Of a stretch of DNA of 64,000 nucleotides, positions 1-11,299 are shown one piece after another. A program made the translations under genes and the position numbers. Source of the stretch: Branchiostoma belcheri (Eukaryota; Chordata; Leptocardii; Amphioxiformes; Branchiostomatidae); NCBI RefSeq assembly GCF_001625305.1, contig NW_017803268.1, positions 1,841,334 through 1,905,333 on the forward strand. Reading direction: 5' to 3'. The notes under the pieces are model-generated. The model ran no database searches and was not told the origin of the DNA. It saw nothing but the letters and a program-made list of their open reading frames with translations. Position 1 is the stretch's first letter, and every line of letters begins with the position of its first letter.

Positions 1-120
1 TCTAAGGCCTAGGAAAAAAATTGTCGTGTTTCCTGCTTCCCGACCGACCCTAGAAAAAAACTACCGACTCTAGATAGCCTTTTTTGTGGGGACCCGACTC
101 TAGACTTTTTTGTGTGGATC
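1..120. repeat. Partial copy of a GGCCTAGG-ended MITE
   Basis: The start TAA-GGCCTAGG followed by an A-run and a CCGACCGACCCTA tract matches the left ends at 164 and 6113. No right end is seen before the next copy begins, so this is a fragment or a tandem partial duplication of the neighbour. Confidence 0.55.
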
Positions 121-163
121 CCTAGAGTGATTCTAATGCTACCATTTCTCACAAAAGTTCTTA

Positions 164-507
164 GGCCTAGAAAAAAATGTCATGTTACCTGTTTCCCAAC
201 CGACCCTACAAAAAACTGCCAACCCTAGCCTTTTTGTGGACCCTGCAAGGGACAGAAATTTTTCGAGTTCATCGACCTTTTCTAGCTCCATGATCTGACA
301 CCTGAGTGATGAAACGTTGTACAATCAGTTTTCTAACATTGACATTGAAAATATAAGTGCCCTCATGCAAGTTTTACTTTGTTTTTATAAACTGTATTGT
401 AAACGTAACTTTTGGATCACTAGAAACCAATATAAAAAATAATCCCTACCTACCGACCCTAATTTTTTTCAAGACTGAAACAGGAAACACAACATTTTTC
501 CTAGGCC
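164..507. mobile_element. GGCCTAGG-ended MITE (Harbinger-like)
   Basis: Terminal inverted repeats GGCCTAGAAAAAAAT and ATTTTTCCTAGGCC are seen, with CCGACCCT tracts mirrored inside each arm. The left flank is TTA and the right flank is TTG, a degenerate 3-bp duplication. There is no transposase coding. The same family recurs at 6113-6507. Placement in PIF/Harbinger is inferred from the TWA-type duplication. Confidence 0.65.
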
Positions 508-1249
508 TTGTCCATAGGAGTCAAAAGCAACCTAATTTTGGCTGGCGCAGTTTAAAAAGTTTACGTTCAAGGTGAATGTACAATGCATACATTGCTCAGC
601 GCCTAAAGTAGGTTTGCAAAGACTGTGTTGGAACGATAAGGCCAAAGAATACAGTACAGGCGGACGGCAGAATATCCTTTGGCTGCAAAACTCCAAGATA
701 ACGGCCATAGTACAGGACAAGAATTTCAACTACAAGAAACTGATTTTGCATTCAAAAGCCCTTTGCCACGTCCTTGGGTCTAGCTGTGCTCAAAATTACT
801 CATCTATTTTTATTCCTCATAGCTATGACTTTCAGTTTTCTCGAAAAAAATTATTTTAACTTGCATCTAGACTACAGTTACAAACGCATTCTAATCATTT
901 TTAATGCAACTGTCACACTGTCTGACGTTACAGTTATTAAATTTCTAACCGTTTTGACCCAAATCCTAAGCCGGATCCAGCTTAAATCGGCTTATATCTC
1001 TGTAAACAAACAAACCTATCGTTTATCTATAATACCCAGGGTATCAACTTCACATACATACCCATTAAGAAGATTATTGCCCGGCTATATCAACAATGTT
1101 GCGCCTAACATCCACCCATTGATTTTTTTCTTCCTTCCACTGTTCTTGTAGAAATAATTTTGAAGAATAATCGATGAGGGTTTCCCCGGAGCACCAGCCT
1201 GTTGCTATTCCTGTGCGGAGTAAATATGACGGTAATAAATCCGAGGTAA

Positions 1250-2460
1250 GGTGCGTGCAGAGATACGTGATGATGTATTGATCTGTGTCCGAGTTGGTCA
1301 CTGGAGACTCGGAAGTTTTGAGATGATGTACAACGAGAATTTTTATTTTTACCGAACTTTTCCCCTTGATATTGAGGGGATGTTCGGAAGGCAAGACGTC
1401 TTTCCTTTTAGAAAAGTATTTTCTCAACACTTGATGATGTATTGATCTGTGTTCGATCGGTCACGGGAGACTTGGAACTTTTGAGATGATGTACAACAAC
1501 AAGGGTTTTTACTGCACTTTTCCCTTAAAATTGAGGGGCGTTCGGAAGGTACGGTGTATTTTCTTTTAGAAATATTATTCGGATTCGGAGACTCGGAAAT
1601 TTTGACATGATGTACAACAACTAGCGTTTTTACTGAACTTTTTCCCTTGATATTGAGGAGTGTTCAGAAAGTGTGTTTCCTTTTGGAACTCAGACGGTCA
1701 CGGACACAGAAGTTTTGAGATGATGCACAACAAAAGTTTTTACTGAACTTTTCCCCTTGAAATCGAGGGGCGTTCGGAAGGTACGATGCGTTTTCTTTTA
1801 GAAATAATTCGGTCAGCGAACACTCGGGAGTTTTGAGATGATGTACAATGAGAATTTTTACTGAACTTTTCCCCCTTGAGAGCGAGGAGCGTTCGGAAAT
1901 TTGGATGTATTTCCTATCACAAAAACGATTCGTTCACGGAAGACTCAGGAGTTTTGAGATGATGTACAACAACAAGAGTTTTTACTGAACTTTTCCCCTT
2001 GAGTATGAGGGGCGTTCGGAAAGTTAAATGTATTTTCTTTTAGAAATGATTCAGTCAAGGAACGCTCAGAAGTTTTGAGATGATGTACAACGAGGTTTTT
2101 TTTTACTGAACTTTTCCCCTTAAAATTGAGGGGCGTTCTTTTAGAAATGATTCGGTCAAGGAATACTCAGGAGTTTTGAGATGATGCACAACGAGAGTTT
2201 TTACTGAACTTTTAGTGTGGAGCGTTCGGAAAGTTAGATGTATTCCCTTTTAGACGCTCGGTCGGTCATGGGAGACTCGTGAGTTTTGAGATGATGTACA
2301 ACGAGCGTTTTTACTGAACTTTCCCCCTTGATGTTGGGGGGCTTTCGGAAAGTTAGATCTGTTTCCATTTTGAAAAGTGTTCATCAAAAACTCCGGAAGA
2401 ATGAGATGATGTACAACAAGAGTTTTTCCTTAACTTTTTGGGTCAATGACCTGAACCACA
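1250..2460. repeat. Tandem array, about ten units of 100-160 bp
   Basis: The marker GATGATGTACAAC (or close variants) recurs near 1322, 1484, 1606, 1719, 1838, 1957, 2078, 2179, 2289 and 2403, usually 110-122 bp apart. Each unit holds ACTGAACTTTTCCCCTTGA, then a GAGGGGCGTTCGGAA block, then TTTCTTTTAGAAA. Units differ by many substitutions and small indels, so the array is old. The short open frames across it look like chance. Confidence 0.9.
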
Positions 2461-2625
2461 CGTCTGTCACCATGGTAACTAACTATTGTTGGGTTACACC
2501 ATGTTGCAATTAGATATGAATGTATTTGAGTAGGAATTAACAGAGCAGACCATATGCGAAGGTAAACATTATGCATTTGCTTTTCAAATGTTATTAGATA
2601 ATTATTTCCCATAACGAGAGGAAAT
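2440..2625 (-). repeat. Dispersed repeat, family with copies at 7146, 22,900 and 32,160
   Basis: It shares the blocks GTCACCATGG, GGGTTACA..ATGTTGCAATT, GAATTAACAG..GCAGACCATATG and AACATTATGCATTTGC with three other places in the window. No terminal inverted repeat or coding is evident here. It abuts the tandem array to its left. Confidence 0.6.
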
Positions 2626-3075
2626 TTTTGACAGATGTCTTTTGCATTATTCAGTTCGGCTGATCCTCAGCAAGGCTTTACTGGGATTATGAGGATCAAT
2701 ATCAATTCCGGCGCAATTACGGGACGCTAATTACCGAGACGAACTGCACTAATGAAGATAATGAAACCTGGATATTACCGCAAAACGTATCTTCAGTACC
2801 GAAGGCGCCTGATGTATGTTATGTATCAGTTGGTAGGAGACTGCTTTTGTCTGGGAAGACAATCTTCTCCTAAGGCTGTGGGCAATTATAGGGATGAGCG
2901 ATAGATTCGTCAAAATATTGTTAAAGTCATATTCATCAAGCACTAATCTTTCCTCCAACTTTTCTATAAAAAACCTAAACTGTAATTTCCAATTCAAGAA
3001 AGAGGATTCATTCAATTTTTCGACTGTACAGTCTTTGTAAATGAATGACCATCCACCGCTTCTGTGACGTCACGT

Positions 3076-3570
3076 TATGCAGATGACACACGTGACTCAC
3101 TAGGCAGTGGATAGATCGTAGGTTTCAGAAAGTCTGTGGCGCCCCCCGTCTTTTTTGATGGATGGTTGTAATGCCCTGATGTAGATAGCATTGCGTTGTT
3201 TTGTGACGAATTTGGTACCTGTCCAGTCAATTTGAGTTTGACACACGTGACTCGGGCAGTAGATAGATCATAGGTTTCAGAAAGTCTGTGGCGCCCCCCG
3301 TCTTTTTGACTGATGGTTGTAATGCCCTGATGTAGATAGCATTTTTAATACCTCGTGCATTGCATTGTTTTGTGACGAATTTGGTACCTGTCCAGTCACT
3401 TTGAGTTTGGCACACGTGACTCGGGCAGTAGAGAGATCATTTCAGAAGTCTGTGGCGTCCCCCGTCCTTTTTGACGGATGTTTGCAGTGTCCTGATGTAG
3501 ATGACAACTTGAATACCTCGTGCATTCCATTGTTGTATAACGTCACTCTAAGTTTCTTAGCACCTTTTTG
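3076..3570. repeat. Three tandem units of about 156-170 bp
   Basis: ACACGTGACT recurs at about 3086, 3242 and 3412. Each is followed by GTAGATAGATCATAGGTTTC, a GTCTGTGGCGCCCCCCGTC block, GATGTAGATAGC and GACGAATTTGGTACCTGTCC. The inner block is the reverse complement of sequence at 47,200-47,330 and resembles 7940-8030, 21,400-21,470 and 61,270-61,360. The unit is therefore derived from the retroposon family described at 7869-8142. Confidence 0.8.
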
Positions 3571-3589
3571 AAGCCAAATCAGGGATCTC

Positions 3590-3960
3590 AATTCAATTTC
3601 AATTTATTTATTTAACAAGTAATTACAACTCAGGCCACTTTGGCCTGCTTTTCAGGTAATCCTGGATACACATTAAAATACACGCACAAATACACAGTAC
3701 ATAAACAATTACTAATTACAACATCCTAAACATCAACCATCAACAGTGTCAAGTCCTGCACCTAATGAACTGTTTAAAAATCCTGAGACTAAGGAGCTGT
3801 CGTTGCTGTAGCGGAAGAGTGTTCCACAGGTAAGGACATAGTACTGCAGACTGCTCCGGTATGCCGTGACTCTTACTGGTGGATCTTTTCTATGTATGCC
3901 TATCTGTGCATCATCAATTACACACAAGACACCCATTCTAAACCTCTTTAATCCTTTCCC
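3590..3960 (-). mobile_element. Probable retroposon 3' end with AAATAAATAAATTG tail
   Basis: Read on the minus strand, the stretch ends in GTTAAATAAATAAATTGAAA, a low-complexity tail typical of LINE/SINE 3' ends. A 67-residue open frame sits upstream (3733-3936), but I do not recognise the product. The family is not assigned. Confidence 0.35.
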
Positions 3961-4369
3961 TCTATAAATCTCCCGAGGTTGAGAAGAAGTTGATTTGCTA
4001 CAGGATTTACGGGGAGCGCTAATGATGCTGTCTGCTCCTTCATTCTTTCTCCGGCGCGTTTGAAAAGGGGGATTAAATCACAAACTGCGCGAGCGTCGTT
4101 TCAGGCGACCTTAAGACAGACAGATGGGACCATCTCTGTCTCGTTTTGCCCTTAAGATGATCGTGATGAATTTGTCCGACTTGACACCTTAACCCTTAGA
4201 TGCACCAGTTTCCTAATAACAACTCATCTTCTGTCTGTTTGTCACTACAGGTGAGTAACCACTAGATAGGATAGTCGGATTTAGAAAAGAAAACTTTGTC
4301 TGATTTATATCCTTATATACTTGACTTTAACCCTGCAGCTAGGAGCCAAAAAGATTAATATACACCGAA

Positions 4370-4650
4370 CTTAAAGGCACCCAGGGCAGTAAATCTGACT
4401 TTCGAAGTCAATTTTCTTGCCATTTTTTTAATGTTACATGTAGTAAGTTCAGTCAACCATATCCCATAGCGTACTGATATCTGTGAAGCAAAAATGCGAC
4501 GTCACTGACGGAAAACTGATGCTTGTTTCGTACCGTAGGCTGGTTCTAACTATTTACCGGTGGTACCTAAAAATAAAGGACTCCTCACATAGCTTGTTTT
4601 GGGCCTCTTAAAGGCTTCAAGTATATATAGAATGCTGACGAAAATGTGCG
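4370..4650. repeat. Dispersed repeat, family with copies at 47,340, 52,087 and 55,670
   Basis: Shared words include GGTACC..AAAATAAAGGACTC, GCTTGTTT, GACGGAAAA and GGCACCCA. The better preserved copies carry the phrase ACACTATCCCA..GATGGAGCAAAAAT. No coding and no clear termini were seen. Confidence 0.5.
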
Positions 4651-5089
4651 AAGAAACAGCAGTAGAAACTTCTAACCGTTGTTGGCGGGTGTGTACCTGA
4701 ACCCACGTTCAGGTCCATGTCCAGATTCAAGTCCAGAGGTTTAGGTCTAAGTCATATACAAAATACGGGAGGGAATTCTCAGTGAACATTTCCCAATGGA
4801 AAATGGGGCATCTTTGTCGCAAAATTTTGTAGCGAGCACTGCACTACCAGGGCTTAGAAGCAAGATATGTTGTTTAGCGGGGCACATCTGGGCAAAACTG
4901 CGGCTACATAGTCCAGGCGATGCCCAATGGCGATATTTTCTTCATTTTGCAGAGCAATCTTTTACTCTTGAAGATATCAGGTGGTTAAGAACAAAAATAT
5001 TAAAGGGTAATGTAACATAATTTTTGTCAGCCTGGAACTAGTTCCAGCGAACCGGTAGACAGCACTAGTGACAGGAGCTTATATAATTA

Positions 5090-5514
5090 GGCCACAGCAT
5101 GTAAATTTTATGGATGACATCCTCCGCAGACTCCGGATCCAAATCTAATGCGAGCGGGCGAAAACAAAACAAGGCGGGCCGAAAAAAACAAGGTTCCTAG
5201 ATTCTCCAATTTTGACTCAATAATTGTACAAATAGTTTTGATTCAGTGGGAACATCACATATACACAGCCAGCATCACATATCACTGCATCAAAGTAAGA
5301 AACAAAACATTAATTTAAAAGCCTTTTCTTGTCTCCTCTCTTCATAGTTATCTGCCATCCACCTTCCAGCATGACAACAGACATTTTTGCCAATTTTCGG
5401 CATGTTGACCACTGTCAGAAGGCAACAAAATTTCTTGTTTTTTTTTCTCCAAAATCAGGCGAAAATCAATGCGCGCGCTGATGATTTCATCCATAAAATT
5501 TACTTGCTGTGGCC
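5090..5514. mobile_element. GGCCACAGC-ended MITE
   Basis: It starts GGCCACAGCATGTAAATTTT and ends AAAATTTACTTGCTGTGGCC, flanked on both sides by TTA (5087-5089 and 5515-5517). TATGGATGACATC is mirrored at the inner edge of both arms. The interior is non-coding, with GGCGAAAA and GGCGGGCC pieces. Related copies are at 47,722, 49,228, 52,566 and 55,238. Confidence 0.88.
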
Positions 5515-5659
5515 TTACGCCTTCTGTCCACACAGTAAGCATGTATTTGCCGTGAGTTAATCCCGTAGTCCCGTCCCTCAGCTGACAACACCATCAGTTA
5601 CCGGTACCGCCTGTGGGAACATTTCCCGCCATGTTGACATAACTCCTGTGTGAGGGTTA

Positions 5660-5935
5660 GGCCGTGTTTATGTGAAGTCACCCAAACCGCGATTCGGGTA
5701 ACTCACATTCCTCCCATCTGGTCCACGTGCCATACATTCCTTGCAAACCGTGTCCGATCACGATTGTACAAAACTGCATTCATTGTTGTTTAATGAAAAC
5801 ACGCAAGGTGGCGTGATATTAATCGGGATGAGGCGCTTTCAATGTGATTTGGAGCGTTCAGATGGAGCCACCTGAAACCGGCTTCGGGGTAAACCACATG
5901 TAAAGTGCCTTAGGTGACTTCACATAAACACGGCC
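5660..5935. mobile_element. GGCCGTGTTTATG-ended MITE
   Basis: The inverted termini GGCCGTGTTTATGTGAAGTC and GACTTCACATAAACACGGCC are essentially perfect, flanked by TTA at 5657-5659 and 5936-5938. The interior of about 276 bp shows no coding. Its sequence is unrelated to the other MITEs except for the GGCC ends and the TTA duplication. Confidence 0.88.
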
Positions 5936-6112
5936 TTACTCACGGTCTGGTTCTTAGGGTTTATTCAGGTGTGTGCAGGTAAGTCTACACTTTTTTTTAA
6001 TTTCATGGATGACATCCTCTGAAGACCACCAAACTAGTGCGCGCGGGCGAATAAAAAAATCCCCCCCCCCCAAAAAAAAAGAAAAAAATAGGCGAAGATC
6101 AGTGTGGCTTAA

Positions 6113-6507
6113 GGCCTAGGAAACAATGTTGTGTTCCAGTTTTCCGACCATCCCTGGCAACAAAACGCTAATCCTAGCCTTTTCTTTAATCGACTGCTGG
6201 TTAGGCTATAAAATTTTCAATCTGACATTTGAATTTGAATCCGCTGAGTCTGAAACGTCATTTAGCGTATTTTCGGAATCATTTTTTGTTGTTTGGTAAT
6301 TCGGATGAAATACTTGTCCACAACCATACAGGTGGACCGGTCCTTGAAACAGTCCCGATCCATTCTTACATTTTGCAACCTTTATTTGTTGGATAATCTT
6401 ACCTTAAATTGTAAAAAAAAACGTTTAAAAATCCAATCTCTACCTACCGACCCTGTTTTTTTGTCTGAATTGCGAAACCGGAACCATAATATTAATTTTC
6501 CTAGGCC
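6113..6507. mobile_element. GGCCTAGG-ended MITE
   Basis: Flanked by TAA at 6110-6112 and 6508-6510, with inverted ends GGCCTAGGAAA and TTTTCCTAGGCC. Mirrored CCGACC tracts lie inside. It is the same family as 164-507 but better preserved. Confidence 0.8.
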
Positions 6508-6700
6508 TAAGAAAAGTCTGTAAATCCCCCTGGATCAACTCAACAGGTGCACATGGATTACAGGTATGGACTTTCATCATGCAGAAACAAAGGATCTGGA
6601 TCTGAGCCAAGAATATATCCGAGGATACTTAAACGTTCTCTGACGAGTTCTCTAGTTCTTTGGAGTGGAAGAAGGTAGGAGATTCCTATGAATAAATGAA

Positions 6701-6838
6701 GGAAGGATGGAAGGATGGAAAGAAGGAAGGAAGGAAGGGAGGAAAGAAGGAAGGAAGGAAGGAAGGAAGGAAGGAAGGAAGGAAGGAAGGAAGGGAGGGA
6801 GGGAGGAGGGCAAGGATGAAGGAAGGAAGGAACGAACG
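6701..6838. repeat. GGAA/GAAG microsatellite
   Basis: A run of GGAA/GAAG tetranucleotides is followed by short GAAC units. All six frames across it are artificially open (K-E-G-R or P-S-F-L repeats), so open frames here are not evidence of genes. Confidence 0.97.
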
Positions 6839-7145
6839 AACGAATGTTTATTATACCTAATAGTATGTTTCCAGTTGAATATTTCAAAATGTTTAAAACG
6901 TTCGGGTTTGGACGGGAGGTTCGGACATGGTTGGCTGGAGGTTGGCTGGTGTTCGGAAGAAGGTCGGGGCGTGGTTGGCAGTGAAATTTGACTCAAATTT
7001 AACTCAAATTTCATTCGTTCCCTATGTTATCGTTTTCCCGTTCACTTGCCCCCTTGGAAATCAGCAAAGAATCACTGTAGGGGCAAGACAGCTGTCTTAA
7101 GATGCAATAAGTACTAGTAAATAAGATAAAACTAAAGAAGTAACA

Positions 7146-7400
7146 TTTGCAAAGCAAATACATAATTACCTTCGGACATGGTCTGCTCTGTTAATTCTTA
7201 CTCAAACACATTCACATACATGTACGTACTACGAGTATATGTTGACAGGGGCAGAGCAGACCATGAAATTGCAACATTATGTAACCCAACACCAGTCACC
7301 ATGGTGACAGACGTCAACAAATCATGTCATTGGCCAGGTCAGAGGTTAGTGTTTGGAACAGAAGAGGAAGAAACTGAGTAAAAATAATATGTTTTCCATC
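7146..7400 (+). repeat. Dispersed repeat copy (TGGTGACAGACG family)
   Basis: Contains CATGGTCTGCTCTGTTAATT, TTGCAACATTATGTAACCCA, CACCATGGTGACAGACG and GTTTTCCATCGGTAAACAT. All match 22,900-23,115 in the same orientation, and 2440-2625 and 32,160-32,400 inverted. TTTGCAAAGCAAAT at the left edge hints at a palindromic end. Non-coding. Confidence 0.7.
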
Positions 7401-7710
7401 GGTAAACATAAAGACTGCTCCCGAACTTCAGGCAACCTTGACCGACTGGCGGTCGATTTCTGAGTGCGACAGTACTTTTTAAACCCAATATCATGCAATG
7501 GTCCCTGCTTTGATTCCTTTCTAAAGATACATGACTCAGCTCGCCGTCCCTGTCATCTCAACACAACTTCAGACATTGACGGTATCCACAGTCGATACCA
7601 CTAAGCCCGTTGCCATGGTGATTTTCCTCTCATGACGTCACACGCAGCAGTTGTCCCGCAGACAAAAGAACCGCGGTCAATACTAGAGCCCGTGTGACGT
7701 CAGCACTTCA

Positions 7711-8394
7711 GACCATGTTGATTTGATTATATGGATGACATCCTCGCGCGCATGAAGTTTTGTCCGTTACCAAAAAAGTTTTTGACCCTACTGTAAATCG
7801 TACAAAATAAATGACAAATGAGAAAATAAATACCGTAAATTGAAAAAAAAAATGGCAAAACGATACTTCAGCATGAAAGTTCATCTGAGTTGGTAAATTA
7901 CATTATGAAAAACTTAAACTTAAACCAGGCCATATACATCAGGGCACTTTAACCATCGCTCAACCGGGACGGGGGGCGATATCGACTTCAGACAACCTTT
8001 GACCCTTTGCTGACGTCACACGTGGGAAAAAGCACGTGTCCACAGCATTTGGGTCAGATAGCTGAGGAAGACTGAGTGATTCAGTCGAAAATTTCTGGTA
8101 AGTCAAATTTTGAGTTGGAGAAAAGTTTAAGTTTTTCATAACAAAACGATACTTATGTCGCAGAATACCAAACTTCATTCAAAAGGACGAGAAGAAAATG
8201 TGAAGGAATGAAAATGAAGAGATTATTCACCATGTTAATAAGATATTGTTAGATGTGTTTAGTAATTTATTCAACCTTCATGACCACCTGGATTCTATAC
8301 AATTTTTTTGCCAAACTTTTCTTTTTATTCGCACGCTGGCATCAGTTTTGGGGTTCCGAGGGAATGTCATCCATATAGTCAAATAAACATGGCC
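7711..8394. mobile_element. CCATGTTGATTTG-ended MITE interrupted by a nested insertion
   Basis: The left end ACCATGTTGATTTGATTATA and TGGATGACATCC match the nearly identical copies at 9458 and 20,135. The right end is TATAGTCAAATAAACATGGCC. The element is about 280 bp longer than those copies because another element sits at 7869-8142. Confidence 0.8.
7869..8142 (+). mobile_element. Nested retroposon with 12-bp target duplication
   Basis: The insertion is bounded by AAAACGATACTT at 7857-7868 and again at 8143-8154; the uninterrupted relatives carry this region once. It opens with ATGAAAGTTCATCTG and has a mirrored pair ATGAAAAACTTAAACTT / AAGTTTAAGTTTTTCAT near its ends. Inside are a CAACCGGGACGGGGGGCG block and a CTGAGGA / GACTGA-TCAGTC stem / GAAA motif. 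The long duplication points to target-primed retroposition, and the terminal arrangement recalls Penelope-like elements. The class is inference. Confidence 0.65.
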
Positions 8395-8814
8395 TGATGT
8401 ACAGTCACGGAGTAGGACTTAGAGCGGACAATGTCACGATGTACGGACAAATCTCAGCGGAGCTCCTGACGAATAGAAGCCGCCAAATTCAATCAGGCCG
8501 AACGACAAGGTTATTGTTGCTCCCTTTGAGTGGTATTAGCTGTAAGGCTTCAAAGTGACATCGCAAAAACCAGCTTAGACGATCCAGGGGTACATGTGTG
8601 TGTTCCACGTTTGAGGCAGAAGCTTAAGAGGCACGATATCCCACCAACTAAAAATGTTTTGTATGGTTTGAGTTGCAAAAACGCTAAATTTCATGGCATT
8701 TAATCACAATTTAAAGATTTAAATGTCCTTGGTTAGTAGAAATTCTTCGATCAGTGACTGTATTTTTGTAAGGTAGATTACGTACCTCCAAATTTTCGGT
8801 GTCGACTGTACATC

Positions 8815-8860
8815 ACGGAATGACCTAGTCTCGCGAGAACACGAGACTAGGTCTTTTTTT
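8815..8860. repeat. Inverted repeat centred on TCTCGCGAGA
   Basis: GACCTAGTCTCG and CGAGACTAGGTC form a hairpin around the palindrome at 8829-8838. See the finding on repeated TCTCGCGAGA sites. Confidence 0.6.
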
Positions 8861-9189
8861 TAAATGTCCTTATATTTTGAATTGTATATGTTCCATGTTT
8901 GACACTGAAGAGATATGAAATCCCACCAAATATAAAATGATACCTGAAATTTGACTTGCAAAATCTACAATTTTATGGCACTTAAAGATCTAAATGTTCA
9001 TGTCCTAATATTTGGGTCGTACATGTTCCATGTTTGACACTGAAGAGGCGAATCTCACCAAATAAATAGGATACCAAAGAGTTGAAAAACGTGCAATTTC
9101 ACAACACTCAAAGATTCAAATCTTGATATCCTAATATTATTTGAGTAATTTGAGCATTGTGTTGATTTTGAAAATGAGAACAATCGAAC

Positions 9190-9345
9190 TGATTGCTTGA
9201 TAATATCTATATAGCCGGTATAACGGCCTTTCGGCGTAACACACAGATTCGCAGGCACGCGGCGCGGTGGCAGCTGGCTATATTACACCGATCGACTTGT
9301 TACACCTAACCCGTGAACTTCTAGCTCTAAGCACTGTTTAAAGCT
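9190..9345 (-). mobile_element. CR1-type LINE 3' end fragment
   Basis: It matches the segment immediately 3' of the reverse-transcriptase remnant at 50,359-50,661: GCCGGTATAAC, TTTCGGCGTAACACAC, GGCACGCGGCGCGG, CAGCTGGCTATATTAC and TTGTTACACCTA. It is a 5'-truncated copy with only the 3' untranslated part, oriented on the minus strand. Confidence 0.65.
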
Positions 9346-9457
9346 ATATAATAATAATATCCCTCTGTATAATACGGTATTGGTATCAAAAGACAACACA
9401 TGGCTATACATATGTTATCTACGGGGTTTTTGTGCATGTAGTCAGAATTAGAAATAA

Positions 9458-9863
9458 GGCCATGTTGATTTGATTATATGGATGACATCCGCGCGCGCAT
9501 GAATTTTCGGCCGTTTCCAAAAAAAAAAAAAAGTTTTCAACCATACTGTAAATCGTACAAAACAGTTGCAAAATGAGCAAAAATATACTATAAGTTTTAA
9601 TTTTAAAAAAAAAATTAATAAAAACTATACCAATGTCGTAGAATGCCAAAATCAAACAAAAAAGACGAAATTGTAAAGAAATGAACTTGAAGACTAGATT
9701 ATTCGCCAAACCATATTCTGTGCCATTTGCTCAACCCTCATGACCACGTAGATTTCATAATGAAAAGAACTTTTTTTTTTGCAAAACTTTTTTTTATTCG
9801 CACGCGCGCATCAGTTTTGGGGCTCCCGGAGGATGTCATCCATATAATCAAATCAACATGGCC
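9458..9863. mobile_element. GGCCATGTTGATTTG-ended MITE, near-identical to 20,135
   Basis: TAA flanks at 9455-9457 and 9864-9866. The inverted ends GGCCATGTTGATTTGATTAT and ATAATCAAATCAACATGGCC are perfect. The interior differs from 20,135-20,538 mainly in homopolymer length. Non-coding, about 406 bp. Confidence 0.92.
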
Positions 9864-10416
9864 TAAAGAACAGTCAGAATTGCGGAAGCATCATGACATT
9901 TGTTCTACGACTACATGACAAATCTCTTTATCCTTTCTCTTCTCCCGCTCAAGCCGCAAACCATGAATAGAAATAGTTCCTGTGTCGTCTCTTTGTATTC
10001 CTCGCACTTCTGAGGAATACATTTGGAGAGAACTTCGACCGCGTGGGAGTTACACATACAACATGCACTCTGCATCCATGAATAGTATGAACCAAAGAGC
10101 ATAGCTCACGCAACGGTATCAGTATAAAACTTCCTTACATATATTTCATTCAACGAAAGGTACATATGAATGAATGAATGAACATATGATATGTGCATTT
10201 ATCTATAAATTTTCACTTCAATGGTATTGTCATCTAATAACTTATAAAAACTTTAAATTTGGTAAGTATCTGTTTTGACTCACAGAAAGCAGACATTCAT
10301 GGTTTTGACTCTTTGCATGGTTAATGTGAATCGATCACACAAAGAGGCTGTCGAAAAACTGCCTGTGTAGCGGAAGGGCTTGGATATCTCAACGTTTCCG
10401 CCAATGTCTTAATCGA

Positions 10417-10788
10417 ATAGCCTCCTGTGTGGGCCTCCGAGTGGCTGGGCGTTGCAATACTGGGCTTTGTAGAAATATTGACCCATGCTTTTGTCGAAGG
10501 GTTTGTTCTACGATGACCGGCTGTTTGTAGACTCTACCAGGCTTCTGAAGCGGCTGAAAAGAGCAGAAATTTGCCAAATAGACAGATAACATGCCAAGGA
10601 AGTTCCGGTAAGGAATACTAGTACATTTTCTGACTCCCGGGCATATCTGTCAATTTGGCCAATTTCTACTCCTCCCAGCCGCTTCCGAATCCTGACAGAG
10701 GCTAGGTTGGTAGCACGATGGCCGGCAAAAGAACGCGTTGACAAGTATGAAAACGCCCACCCGCCTGGAAGTCTGCACAGGAGGCTAT
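10417..10788. mobile_element. Foldback element (ATAGCCTCCTGTG ends)
   Basis: ATAGCCTCCTGTG and CACAGGAGGCTAT form the outer inverted repeat. Inner mirrored blocks include GCAGAAATTTGCCAAATAGA / CAATTTGGCCAATTTCTACT and ACCAGGCTTCTGAAGCGGCT / AGCCGCTTCCGAATCCTG. The core is also found as a tighter inverted repeat at 53,643-53,816. Non-coding. Confidence 0.6.
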
Positions 10789-11019
10789 CATCGAAAGTCG
10801 ACACAAACGAGTTCTCAACACGCTTCCATCAAGGAAACAGCCTGGAGAAGTCTACAGGAAGTCAGATAAGGACATGGAGACTTAGACGTGCCTTGCATAT
10901 GTCTTATCTACATACAACGCATACAAGGCTCCTGGCTTATGCTGAGGTCACTTTTTTTTTATTCCAACATTTCATGACTAGACATAGTAATGGCAAACTC
11001 AAGTTATATCAACTTATTT

Positions 11020-11240
11020 TATGCCGTCACCAACGCAGATAAAGGACAAATACGGAACAAGACAGTACTCATTTTCACCTGAGATAAGTGAGGAAAGTCG
11101 GGTAAAGTGCCTTTCCCAATGGCACAAGATCGGTGGCATGTCAGGACTCGAACCCGGGACCTCTTGGTTCCGAGTCGTGCACTCTGCCGCTACGGCACAC
11201 GACCCCACGAGGTCACATTTCCAAACCGGGGCCCGGCCGG
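11020..11240 (-). mobile_element. tRNA-derived SINE with conserved central block
   Basis: On the minus strand GTAGCGGCAGAGTGC resembles a Pol III A box and GGTTCGAGTCC is a B box. They are followed by CTTGTGCCATTGGGAAAGGC and a CTTTACCCGACTTTCCTCAC block that recurs at 14,085-14,130 and 43,396-43,440. This arrangement is that of a SINE with a shared central domain. Matching it to the deuterostome Deu-type domain is from memory. Confidence 0.65.
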
Positions 11241-11299
11241 GCAGTCTTATATGTGGAACGAAAAGTATTATATAAAAGGCAAGAAAGCGCAAACAAGAT

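Noticed and set aside
1250-2460. CRISPR-like spacing of repeats
   Set aside because: Units are about 115 bp with no short repeat/unique spacer pattern, the genome is eukaryotic, and no cas-type genes are present.
6707-7014. Open frames reading K-E-G-R and P-S-F-L repeats on both strands
   Set aside because: They are translations of the GGAA microsatellite; every frame is open because of the repeat.
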